Assembly (NCBI GenBank): GCA_038232455.1
Contig: JBBSHU010000084.1
Location: 1 to 12,813 of the forward strand
Length of the DNA: 12,813 bases
Direction: 5' to 3'
Source: DATAQC01 sp038232455
GTDB lineage: Bacteria > Actinomycetota > Acidimicrobiia > Acidimicrobiales > AC-14
The notes under the pieces were generated by a model. The model saw only the letters and a program-made list of their open reading frames with translations. It made no database searches and was not told where the DNA came from. Of the stretch, positions 6,487 through 12,807 are shown in pieces; positions within the stretch are counted from its first letter, which is position 1, and each line of letters opens with the position of its first letter. Made by a program: the position numbers and the translations under genes.

Positions 6487-7140
6487 TCACTGCGTGGGCG
6501 AGACGATTCCCTGCTGGTAGGCGAACACGATGGCGCCGGCGCGGTCGCGGACGCCGAGCTTGGCGAAGATGCTGCCGACGTGGGTCTTCACCGTCGCCTC
6601 GCTGACGAAGAGGGCGGCGGCGATCTCGCCATTGGTCGCGCCGGTGGACATGTGGCGCAGCACGTCGAGCTCGCGGGCGGTCAGCAGCGCGGCCTTGTCG
6701 GTCTGGCGTTGGCGGGGCAGGCCGGTCGTGCGGGTCACCTCCAGCACCCGCGCAGTGACGGCGGGGTCGAGCCACGCCCCTCCCGACGCCACCGTGCGGG
6801 CGGCGGCGATGAGGTCCTCGGCCGACGCCTCCTTGAGGACGAAGCCGGCGGCACCGGCGTCGATGGCGCCCCACAGCACATCGTCATCGTCGAAGGTCGT
6901 GAGCACCAGGACAGGTGGGCCGTCCATCTCGCGGATCTGCCGGGTCGCTTCGATGCCGTCCATGCCCCGCATGCGGACATCCATCAGCACGACGTCGGCG
7001 GTGGATCCCTCGAGGACCGACACCGCGTCGGCCCCGTCGCTGCACTGGGCCACCACAGTGAAGCCTTCGTCCACTGACAGGATCCGTTGCAGGCCGGCCC
7101 TCACCAGAGGCTGGTCGTCGACGAGGACGATGGCGATCAC
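6487..7140 (-). CDS. NarL/FixJ-family response regulator
   Basis: DNA-binding output half of the two-component system. The GTG at 7140 overlaps the kinase stop (GTGA, four bases), implying coupled translation. Receiver domain: acidic pair D8-D9 (VLVDDQPLVR), phosphoacceptor D54 (VVLMDVRMRGMDG), switch Thr at 81-82 (LVLTTFDD) and K103 (GFVLKEAS). The C-terminal LuxR-type HTH reads LLTARELDVLRHMSTGATNG, EIAAALFVSEATVKTHVGSI, FAKLGVRDR. Total 217 residues, typical. The open frame extends further upstream to 7908, but that part is antisense to the kinase frame and has no receiver homology. Likely targets are the inverted repeats at 6455-6474 and 8355-8374, giving autoregulation plus control of the exporter. 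Confidence 0.95.
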   Translation of the reverse strand: MIAIVLVDDQPLVRAGLQRILSVDEGFTVVAQCSDGADAVSVLEGSTADVVLMDVRMRGMDGIEATRQIREMDGPPVLVLTTFDDDDVLWGAIDAGAAGFVLKEASAEDLIAAARTVASGGAWLDPAVTARVLEVTRTTGLPRQRQTDKAALLTARELDVLRHMSTGATNGEIAAALFVSEATVKTHVGSIFAKLGVRDRAGAIVFAYQQGIVSPTQ

Positions 7141-8297
7141 GTGGCGCCGGGGTCCGAGCGGCTCTGCGAGGGCGATGTCGGCCCGGCCCGGGGAACGCGT
7201 GCCCGGACCCGCCACCCCCCGGGCGACGGGCCGGCGTGGAACGCGCCGCCCAGCGCCTCGACCCGCTCCCGCATACCGATCAGGCCCACCCCCGTCGATC
7301 CCTCGGCCTGGGACCCCGCTCCGGCGTCGAACACGTCGACCTCGATAGCTTCGGCGGCCACGGCCACAGCGACGCGTGCCGAGGCCCCGGGGGCGTGGCG
7401 GGCAGCGTTGTTGAGCGACTCCTGCACCACCCGGTAGACGACCAGACCGGTGACGGCTTCGACCGTTTCGAGGTCGCCGGTGACATCGAGGTTCACCGAG
7501 GATCCCGCCGCGACCATCCTCTCGACGAGCTCGGGCAGGTCGCCGGCGGCCGGCATGGGAGCGACGCCCGCCCCCTTCGTTCTGTCGTCGCGGAGCGGTC
7601 GCACGGTGGCCCGGATCTCGGCCAGGCTGGCCCGGCCGACCACCTCGGCCTCGAGCAGGGCCTCGGTGGCGGCGTCGGGGTTCTCGCGCACCAGCCGGCG
7701 TGCGCCGGTGACGCTGAGCAGCACCACGGTGAGCGAGTGGCCGACAAGGTCGTGCAGTTCGGCGGCGATGCGGCGGCGCTCGACGTGGACCGCCTGTTCG
7801 GCCAGGAGCTCCCTGGTGGCAGCCAGTTCCGCCACCAGGTCTCCGAACCTGCGCATCTGCTCGCTCGAGAGCCACCCGAACGCGATGCCCGTCACCCAGT
7901 ACTGCCACCCCCAGTCCCGTGGGCTGATCGCCTGGATGGCCGGTGGGACCAGCACCGCGACCACGCCGGCGACGAGGCGGGTGCGCCGGTCAGGTGTCAC
8001 CAGCACGAAAAAGCACAGGGCGACGACGAGCAGGAATATGGTCCCCTCGCCCCGCTGCTGCAGGCTGAGGACGATGGCAGGAACGAACGTCCAGGCCACG
8101 AGCAGCACCGCAGGCATTCGTGGCCAGCAGGCCTTGGCGACGAAACCGGCCAGGGTGACAGCGGTGAGAGCTGCCACCTCCAGCCGGGCGACGGGGCTGT
8201 CGGCGGCGATGATGCCGGCCACGCCGATGGCGCCGGCCACGACCACGGCTCGGGCCCACCAGGGGTCGCCCCGCGAGGTCCACGCTCGCAGCTGCAC
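7137..8297 (-). CDS. Membrane-bound sensor histidine kinase, HisKA_3/NarX-like (DesK-type)
   Basis: Sensor half of the two-component system. Hydrophobic segments at about 16-32, 38-56, 61-80, 86-100, 108-125 and 134-143 form an integral membrane input domain with almost no extracellular loop, as in intramembrane-sensing or DesK-like kinases. A coiled stretch (AELAATRELLAEQAVHVERR) leads to the dimerisation and phosphoacceptor motif RIAAELHDLVGHSLTVVLL, with H182. The ATPase domain has an N-box VVQESLNNAARHAPGA, a degenerate D-box VDVFDAGAG and a G-box GVGLIGMRERVEALGG. Total 386 residues. The GTG at 8297 has no ribosome binding site but starts six bases after a good -10 box, so translation is probably leaderless. 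The short non-conserved tail after RVRARVPRAG overlaps the regulator start. Confidence 0.93.
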   Translation of the reverse strand: MQLRAWTSRGDPWWARAVVVAGAIGVAGIIAADSPVARLEVAALTAVTLAGFVAKACWPRMPAVLLVAWTFVPAIVLSLQQRGEGTIFLLVVALCFFVLVTPDRRTRLVAGVVAVLVPPAIQAISPRDWGWQYWVTGIAFGWLSSEQMRRFGDLVAELAATRELLAEQAVHVERRRIAAELHDLVGHSLTVVLLSVTGARRLVRENPDAATEALLEAEVVGRASLAEIRATVRPLRDDRTKGAGVAPMPAAGDLPELVERMVAAGSSVNLDVTGDLETVEAVTGLVVYRVVQESLNNAARHAPGASARVAVAVAAEAIEVDVFDAGAGSQAEGSTGVGLIGMRERVEALGGAFHAGPSPGGWRVRARVPRAGPTSPSQSRSDPGAT

Positions 8298-8354
8298 CCT
8301 GCGACCGTACCCAACGCAATAGGCGCTGTCATTGGCCCCCCGGAGGAGGGCGTC
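8298..8354 (-). promoter_or_regulatory. Promoter of the kinase-regulator operon, probably leaderless
   Basis: On the - strand, ATGACA (8327-8332, five of six to TTGACA), a 17-base spacer and TACGGT (8304-8309, fits TAnnnT). The GTG start at 8297 lies six bases after the -10 box, so transcription would begin at or beside the start codon. The inverted repeat at 8355-8374 is 22 bases upstream of the -35 box, centred near -67, where an activator of this class commonly binds. Confidence 0.6.
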
Positions 8355-8374
8355 GCTCCACCCTGGGGCGGAGG
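8355..8374. promoter_or_regulatory. Probable response-regulator operator, copy 2 (kinase operon)
   Basis: GCTCCACCCTGGGGCGGAGG, an imperfect inverted repeat (CTCC/GGAG outer arms, one mismatch, CC/GG inner pairs) and 17/20 identical in register to copy 1 at 6455-6474. The two differ only at positions 1, 13 and 15 of the alignment. Confidence 0.6.
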
Positions 8375-8392
8375 CCCTCCCCGCGGGCGGGG

Positions 8393-8650
8393 TCAGGTCG
8401 GCCTCAGGTGCTCAGACTCGAGTTGCGCATCCAAGTCAACTCCGGCCCGACGGAGGTGTCGGGGGGCATGGGCTCTGGGGGCCGCCTCGGCTGCGCGCCC
8501 TGCTGCCCGATACAGGTAGGCGGCAACGACGATGTCGGTGTGGTCGATAGCCGTCCGCCTGAGCTCCCTCTTCGACAGCTCGTCGCTCGGGTCCGGATAC
8601 TGGCTGGGCCTCTTCGGCTTCCTCGCCGCAGCCTTGGTCGAGGTCGTCAA
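8393..8650 (-). CDS. Small basic hypothetical protein, TTG start
   Basis: An 85-codon frame with a TTG start at 8650 and a strong GGAGGG eight bases upstream, which is why I chose this frame over a longer overlapping ATG frame. The N-terminus is Lys/Arg/Ser-rich (TTSTKAAARKPKRPSQYPDP), the middle reads SKRELRRTAIDHTDIVVAAY, LYRAAGRAAE, and the end is an acidic helix (GVDLDAQLESEHLRPT). No membrane segment or recognised domain. It lies 95 bases upstream of the kinase gene on the same strand, separated by that operon's promoter. Confidence 0.5.
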   Translation of the reverse strand: MTTSTKAAARKPKRPSQYPDPSDELSKRELRRTAIDHTDIVVAAYLYRAAGRAAEAAPRAHAPRHLRRAGVDLDAQLESEHLRPT

Positions 8651-8861
8651 TCTGACTGCCCTCCGGCACCGGAAGGAATGGGAGCCGGGCGACCAGCTTC
8701 GTTGACGACACCCACGACAACTCCAAGGAGTGAACCCACCGTCGCCGGTCTCGGGCGCGAAACGGCCCCGGATAGTCCGATCGGACTATTGGAAAGGCCC
8801 GACCGGGCCATCGACGCGGAAGGCCCTAGGTGCGAAGCTCACGAGGCTGAAGGAGCGGGTC
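8651..8861 (+). promoter_or_regulatory. Intergenic region with an 18-bp perfect palindrome upstream of the secreted protein
   Basis: The gap between the divergent genes at 8650 (-) and 8862 (+). It contains ATAGTCCGATCGGACTAT at 8772-8789, a perfect palindrome 72 bases before the start codon, a short GGCCC/GGGCC hairpin at 8796-8809, and the ribosome binding site AAGGAG at 8850-8855. The palindrome resembles a dimeric repressor operator; I cannot assign the regulator family. Confidence 0.5.
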
Positions 8862-9578
8862 ATGATCGAGATGCAATGCAAAACCGGGCGCCTGATGGTC
8901 GTGATCACAAGCAGCGTGGTGCTGGTGGTGTTCACGACCGGATTGTTGGCCGCGAAGTCCCTTAGCCCGGCGCCGGCATCACCGGCCGGCGATCGACTGC
9001 GCGCCCTTGGGCTGCCCTCGGCGGTCGACCTCGATACCAAGCTGCCGCCCGCGACGGCCACCACGGCCGTCTCGGGATCTGTCCCAACCACCACCGCGCC
9101 GCATACGAGCAAGCCGCCGAAGTCGACGCCGATGGTCGCGGTGCCTCCCGCTCCCGGGTCAACCACCACGGATGTCCCGGCGCCGCAGGTGCTCCCACCG
9201 CCTGGAGCGTCCACGCCGAACGGCACTGGTTCGTGGAGCGGCGTCACCAACGGCATCACGACGACGTTGCGCATGGAGCCCGTGACCCCTCGCGCTGGCG
9301 ACACGGTCCACTTCTTCATCACAGCCAGCTACCCGACGCAGTTCTGCTGCACGACAACCTTCTATACGGGCGACGGGACCATGGTGGGTCCCACGCTCGA
9401 CCCGCACGCGTGTCCCGAGGTCCACCCGAGCACGTTCACCGAGCAGGTTGACCACGTGTTCACCCACGCCGGTAGTTACACCGCCGAAGTCCAGCCCAGC
9501 GCGGGCGACTTCTGTTCGGCGCCGCCGACATTTATCAACGCCCAGCTCTACGTCGACCTACTGATCGAACCTCGATAG
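8862..9578 (+). CDS. Secreted or membrane-anchored Pro/Thr-rich protein with C-terminal PKD-like beta domain
   Basis: The ATG at 8862 has an ideal AAGGAG six bases upstream. A hydrophobic segment at about 12-31 (LMVVITSSVVLVVFTTGLLA) is a signal anchor or signal peptide. Residues about 60-125 form a low-complexity Pro/Thr/Ser linker (TTTAPHTSKPPKSTP, PGSTTTDVPAPQVLPPPG). The remaining about 110 residues look like a beta-sandwich of PKD type: RAGDTVHFFITASYP, FYTGDGT, then DHVFTHAGSYTAEVQPSAGD. It has four Cys (a CC pair, then one near HACPE and one in DFCSAPP), probably disulfide-bonded outside the cell. Total 238 residues. No catalytic motif, so a surface or binding role is my guess. The GTG at 8730 that extends the frame overlaps an SD-like run and was rejected. 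Confidence 0.75.
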   Translation: MIEMQCKTGRLMVVITSSVVLVVFTTGLLAAKSLSPAPASPAGDRLRALGLPSAVDLDTKLPPATATTAVSGSVPTTTAPHTSKPPKSTPMVAVPPAPGSTTTDVPAPQVLPPPGASTPNGTGSWSGVTNGITTTLRMEPVTPRAGDTVHFFITASYPTQFCCTTTFYTGDGTMVGPTLDPHACPEVHPSTFTEQVDHVFTHAGSYTAEVQPSAGDFCSAPPTFINAQLYVDLLIEPR

Positions 9579-9930
9579 GCATCACACGCGGGAGTAGCCG
9601 GGCTGAAGGCGCGGCTCCTCTAGGCCACCATACGGCGCCAAGTGTCCGCTGCCAGATCCCTGGACCAACGATCTCGAAGACCGGCTTACGCGACGGAGAT
9701 CCCTTGGGGTCCCGTCAGTGGGGGCAAGCGAGTTCCGTTGGCTCGGGACATGGTTGCGAAACCTGGGTCCCGATCTACCGGTCCCCATAACAACTAGTAT
9801 GGGGACTAGACCGGGCGGTCGAAGATGGAGGCCCCCGCGAAGGACCCGGATCGGCGGAGCCTCGGCCTTGGCAGCGCCGCTCTCTCTCGTCTACTCAAGG
9901 ACATCGCGCCTCCAACCTAGGATCGATACC
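9579..9930. other. Gene-poor stretch containing an inverted repeat
   Basis: No frame here reads convincingly as protein. The clearest structure is a perfect 9-base inverted repeat at 9781-9806. A TAGGAT box at 9918-9923 may serve as the -10 of the small HTH ORF at 9931. The stretch between the secreted protein and the truncated HTH gene looks like worn-down accessory DNA. Confidence 0.4.
9781..9806. repeat. Perfect inverted repeat GTCCCCATA ... TATGGGGAC
   Basis: Nine-base arms (9781-9789 and 9798-9806) around the eight-base spacer ACAACTAG. It is AT-richer than its surroundings and lies 125 bases before the excisionase-like HTH ORF. It could be an operator, a weak terminator hairpin or part of an integration site. 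Confidence 0.5.
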
Positions 9931-10077
9931 GTGGACGCAGACGAGCTGCTCGACGTCTATGGCGTGGCGTACGTACTCGGGCTGAGCCCGAGGACCGCGT
10001 ACCGCCTCATGCACGACCGCACCTTGCCAGCGGTCGACTCACCGTCGGTGGCCACCTTGGGCCGGCGGACCGACTGA
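9931..10077 (+). CDS. Truncated excisionase/MerR-like HTH protein (48 residues)
   Basis: The GTG at 9931 follows a TAGGAT box by seven bases and has no ribosome binding site, so a leaderless start is likely. The peptide DADELLDVYGVAYVLGLSPR, TAYRLMHDRTLPAV matches the helix-turn-helix of excisionase-family DNA-binding proteins (VAxxLGxSxRTVYRLMxxGxLPAV). Where the family continues into the wing and a last helix (RVGRxWRxPxxAL), this one ends in an unrelated tail (DSPSVATLGRRTD) and a TGA. It is therefore missing its C-terminus and is probably a remnant of an integrated element or an inactive regulator. Confidence 0.5.
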   Translation: MDADELLDVYGVAYVLGLSPRTAYRLMHDRTLPAVDSPSVATLGRRTD

Positions 10078-10212
10078 CTACGATGTACCTTCAAGGAGCG
10101 CTCCCCTTGCGGGTTTGTGTGCGTCGAGAACACACCTCTTCCTAGGTCAGGAGCGTTTACACAAAGTCGATCATCCGAACAGTTTCAATAGCGACGGAAT
10201 GGAGAGGAGTTC
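10078..10212 (+). promoter_or_regulatory. Leader region of the orphan gene, two small hairpins
   Basis: AT-richer than the flanks. It holds a 10-base palindrome GGAGCGCTCC (10095-10104) inside CAAGG/CCTTG arms (10092-10109), then GTGTG/CACAC arms (10117-10121, 10131-10135). The ribosome binding site GGAGAGGAG (10201-10209) sits just before the ATG at 10213. No standard promoter boxes are clear. Confidence 0.35.
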
Positions 10213-11193
10213 ATGACGACCGATTTTCTGGGGGAAATTCCCCCGGGTTGGACCGGCGGCTTTGCCGAATCGAATCCGGCATTCGCCTATCCCGATCCCG
10301 ACCTCTCCTCGCTACCTATGTTGGATAATATGGACAATATTGACAAGTTGCAGCGCCAGCAGGCGGTGAAATGGCCCGAATTCAGCTGGCTAGTCGAGCC
10401 AGGCCGGCCCGAAACCCGCTGTTTCCAGATGTTCGCCCCAGATATTTCGCGACTTGGCTATACCGATGACGGGCGGGTCTATTCGATCATTTGCCCGCAA
10501 CAGGGTGTCTGTTCCCCCTCGCTGGGCTGCATGAATGTTGAGGTGACGGTGACCGGCCAGCGCGGCTGGGCCGACGAGACCAACCGTGAGCTGGCGGCAG
10601 ACATGACCGTCGAGGCCAAGATCTGGTTCAGCCCGAGCGCGCATCAAAACCCGTTGGTGCAGTTGCTCTGGAAGCAGTTCCGGGACAGCGACCGGTCCTT
10701 TCCCTCGACCAAGGCACAGGCGATCCGGGTCACGACGCACCGCAGCGGTGCCCCCGATCAGCCGATCCTTCCGGTTCGCTATGGCGAGACGGCCCTGTTC
10801 GAAAGCCCCGACTTCGCGCGCCATGCCGAGGTGGCCTGGACGGTAGGCAATGTCGAGGTCGAGATCGGCCCGATCGTGGCAACGGGCGATCCGGTGGTCG
10901 ACGATTTCAATGCGCTGGTCATGGAGATCTTCAACCTCGGCGCAGGCAACATCCTACTGAACGGCAACCTGCTGTCGTGGAACGTCTGGTTCGCCTCGCC
11001 CGAGTTGGTCGACCACGAGGAGTGGCGCACCCATGCGGAGCGCTGGCGCGAGTCGATCGACGCCGATCACGGCAGCCCCGACGGGCCTGGCACGTCGGCG
11101 CGCTATTTCGACGGCCAGCCCTTCAAACCGATCGAGGCCCTGCTTGAGGAAGAGCTGCAGCGAGTCATCGACTACCTGCGAGATCACCTCTGA
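10213..11193 (+). CDS. Unrecognised 326-residue protein, probably horizontally acquired
   Basis: I do not recognise this protein. The ATG at 10213 has GGAG eight bases upstream. There is no signal peptide or membrane helix. The N-terminal part is acidic with an Asp/Asn run (LDNMDNIDKLQRQQ). Four Cys are visible: C70 and a C-x5-C-x5-C cluster (C94, C100, C106) in IICPQQGVCSPSLGCMNVEV, a possible metal or redox site. A beta-rich middle (VEAKIWFSPSAHQNPL, AEVAWTVGNVEVEIGPI) is followed by NLGAGNILLNGNLLSWNVWF and a charged C-terminal helix (EALLEEELQRVIDYLRDHL). Codons such as AAT, ATA, ATT and TTG are commoner than in neighbouring genes, especially in the first 300 bases, suggesting transfer from another GC-rich lineage. 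It follows a truncated excisionase-like ORF and is followed by a terminator-like hairpin, so it is probably monocistronic. Confidence 0.8.
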   Translation: MTTDFLGEIPPGWTGGFAESNPAFAYPDPDLSSLPMLDNMDNIDKLQRQQAVKWPEFSWLVEPGRPETRCFQMFAPDISRLGYTDDGRVYSIICPQQGVCSPSLGCMNVEVTVTGQRGWADETNRELAADMTVEAKIWFSPSAHQNPLVQLLWKQFRDSDRSFPSTKAQAIRVTTHRSGAPDQPILPVRYGETALFESPDFARHAEVAWTVGNVEVEIGPIVATGDPVVDDFNALVMEIFNLGAGNILLNGNLLSWNVWFASPELVDHEEWRTHAERWRESIDADHGSPDGPGTSARYFDGQPFKPIEALLEEELQRVIDYLRDHL

Positions 11194-11260
11194 TTCTGAC
11201 CTGAGCCGGGACGGGCGGAAGCACCTGAACGTCGAAGTCTACTGAGACGTGATCGGTTAC

Positions 11261-11283
11261 GGGGTTCTGCCCAGTAGAACCCC
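11261..11283 (+). terminator. Hairpin after the orphan gene (terminator-like, no U-tract)
   Basis: GGGGTTCT (11261-11268) and AGAACCCC (11276-11283) form a perfect 8-bp stem around GCCCAGT, 68 bases after the orphan gene's stop. A short A-run, not T-run, follows, so termination efficiency is uncertain. It also lies about 30 bases before the ATPase start and could be an operator for that gene. Confidence 0.45.
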
Positions 11284-11310
11284 AAACCCTCCACGGAGCG
11301 GTATCCTGGC

Positions 11311-12399
11311 GTGGTGGACGTGTCGCCGTTCCCCTACCAGGGACCCCTGGAGCCGGCCGAGGTCCAGGGTCGCCAGGACCTGATCGGTGACCTGACCGAA
11401 CGCATCACCGCTCGACGGGTCACCGCCCTGCTCGGACCCCGGCGTTACGGCAAGACCAGCGTGCTGCGACGGGTGGCCGCCGACCTGACCGAGGTCACGA
11501 CGGTCTGGGTCGACCTGTACGAGGTGACGTCGACGGCCGACGTCGCCGTGCGCTTCGACGACGCCCTCGGCGCCACCACCGGTCGGTTCGCAGCGGCGGC
11601 CCGGGCCGTGGCGGCCAGCGTGTCGATCAACCTCGGTGTGGTCAAGGTGGATCTCACCGGTCCGGCGCGCAACCGTCCCGATCCCGCGCTGACGTTCCAC
11701 GGCCTGCTCGACGTGCTGGTGGCGGCCGCGACCAAGGAGCCGACGCTGCTGGTCGTCGACGAGTTCTCCTCCATCGGCCGGCTCGACGGCGCCGCCGGCG
11801 CCCTGCGCACGGCCATCCAGCACCACTACCGCGACCTCGGCATCGTATTCGCGGGCTCGCATCCGTCGATGATGCGGACGCTGTTCACGGCCCGGCCCGA
11901 GCCCTTCTACGGCCAGGCCGACCTGGTGGAGATCGGGCCGCTCTCCGGCCACGACATCGAGGCCACCGTGGGGTCGGGGTTCACCGCCACCCGCCGCCAC
12001 GCCGGCCACGTCGCCGGGCTCATCTCCGCCTTCACCGCTGGGCACCCCCAGCGCACGATGCAGCTGGCCGACGCCTGCTGGCGGAACACGCCACCCGGTC
12101 ACACCGCCGGAGCCCAGACGTGGGCGGCCGCGGTCGACGCCGTCCGCCGGGCGACGGGAGAGGGCATGGAGCGGTTGTACTCCGGCTTCGAGCGTGGTGA
12201 GCGCTCGGTCCTGCGAGCCGTCGCCCGGGGCGGCAGCATCTACGGTGCCGAGGCCGATCTGCTGGACCTGTCCAACGGGACGGCCACCCACGCCCGGCGG
12301 GAGCTCCTCGACGCCGGCGACCTGGTGACGACCGACGCAGGCCTAGCGGTGGTGGACCCGGTGCTGGCCGACTGGCTGCGCCGGCGGTTCCCGATCTAG
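11311..12399 (+). CDS. Archaeal-type P-loop ATPase with C-terminal winged helix (ATPase_2/STAND-like)
   Basis: ATP-binding protein of the family often called archaeal ATPase (AAA/STAND-like). Numbered from the GTG at 11311: Walker A GPRRYGKTS (42-50), Walker B TLLVVDEFSSIG (D150, E151), a sensor-like GIVFAGSHPSMM, then an all-helical lid. The C-terminal winged helix reads SVLRAVARGGSIYGAEADLL, followed by ATHARRELLDAGDLV and VDPVLADWLRRRF. Total 362 residues, usual for the family. The exact role of these proteins is mostly unknown; links to mobile elements, stress or regulation are proposed. There is no ribosome binding site at good spacing, but a TATCCT box (11302-11307) lies six bases before the second GTG (11314), so a leaderless start at 11314 is likely. 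It stands alone, with no partner gene in the window. Confidence 0.88.
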   Translation: MVDVSPFPYQGPLEPAEVQGRQDLIGDLTERITARRVTALLGPRRYGKTSVLRRVAADLTEVTTVWVDLYEVTSTADVAVRFDDALGATTGRFAAAARAVAASVSINLGVVKVDLTGPARNRPDPALTFHGLLDVLVAAATKEPTLLVVDEFSSIGRLDGAAGALRTAIQHHYRDLGIVFAGSHPSMMRTLFTARPEPFYGQADLVEIGPLSGHDIEATVGSGFTATRRHAGHVAGLISAFTAGHPQRTMQLADACWRNTPPGHTAGAQTWAAAVDAVRRATGEGMERLYSGFERGERSVLRAVARGGSIYGAEADLLDLSNGTATHARRELLDAGDLVTTDAGLAVVDPVLADWLRRRFPI

Positions 12400-12425
12400 A
12401 CGAGCTGCTCAACCCCTGAGCGACC

Positions 12426-12622
12426 TCAGTCTCTGGCTCGGCCCGTTCGACGAGGTCGGTGGAGTTCCATGTGCTGGTCTCCTGCCGCCTCGGCATGGAC
12501 GAGGGTTGCAGAGAGCTCGCTCTCCCCGCCGCATGAGCATCGAACGGAGTGGCCCTGGCAGGTCCCGTCGTCGCGGAAGAGCGCGCCCCCTCGGATGCCG
12601 TGGGGCAGCTGTGCGTCACTCA
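12426..12622 (-). CDS. Small hypothetical protein with Cys cluster
   Basis: The GTG at 12622 has GAGG nine bases upstream and overlaps the stop of the preceding small ORF (GTGAGTGA), which suggests translational coupling. The 65-residue product reads SDAQLPHGIRGGALFRDDGT, CQGHSVRCSCGGESELSATL, VHAEAAGDQHMELHRPRRTG, RARD. The C-x6-C-x-C cluster followed by GG could bind a metal. No family recognised. It converges with the ATPase gene, separated by 26 bases and a weak CTGAG/CTCAG hairpin (12416-12429). A longer overlapping frame in another phase was judged a shadow. Confidence 0.35.
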
Positions 12623-12807
12623 CGACGCAGAGCCTCGTCGAGGGGCCGGTGGCCGGCAAACGCAAGCGTGGGGCCGGTGCGGCGGTGGCGGCACGAGGGA
12701 GGTCGGTCCCTCCCAACCGTGATGTCCCTGTTGCACTTTTCGCACGGATCATCGCCCGACCCCAGTACCTCGACGGGTGTCGCATCCAGCCCGGCGACCT
12801 TCGGCAC
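12616..12807 (-). CDS. Small hypothetical protein with a CxxC motif, possibly partial at 5' end
   Basis: The frame from a GTG at 12807 gives 63 residues: PKVAGLDATPVEVLGSGDDP, CEKCNRDITVGRDRPPSCRH, RRTGPTLAFAGHRPLDEALR, RE. It contains a CxxC and another Cys, hinting at a small zinc-binding fold. The frame is open to the window edge, so the true start may lie outside. It is coupled to the next small ORF. The Arg-rich second half could also mean that a frameshift separates two halves of one gene. Confidence 0.35.
   Translation of the reverse strand: MPKVAGLDATPVEVLGSGDDPCEKCNRDITVGRDRPPSCRHRRTGPTLAFAGHRPLDEALRRE

Noticed and set aside
5468..6520. 350-residue + strand open frame
   Set aside because: Antisense to the ABC ATPase; low-complexity His/Gln/Val-rich shadow.
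7141..7908. Long upstream extension of the response-regulator frame
   Set aside because: The receiver domain begins at the GTG at 7140; the extension is an out-of-phase shadow of the kinase gene, full of Arg and Gly.
7236..8519. 427-residue + strand open frame
   Set aside because: Antisense to the kinase; His/Gly/Asp-rich composition typical of reverse-complement GC-rich coding DNA.
8730..8861. N-terminal extension of the secreted protein from GTG 8730
   Set aside because: It would put charged residues before the signal segment and cover the palindrome; the ATG at 8862 has an ideal AAGGAG at six bases.
9579..9720. Possible tRNA or attachment site in the gap
   Set aside because: No cloverleaf, anticodon arm or T-loop sequence could be recognised by eye on either strand.
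11257..12291. 344-residue - strand open frame
   Set aside because: Antisense to the P-loop ATPase, which has clear Walker motifs; the - frame has no domain.
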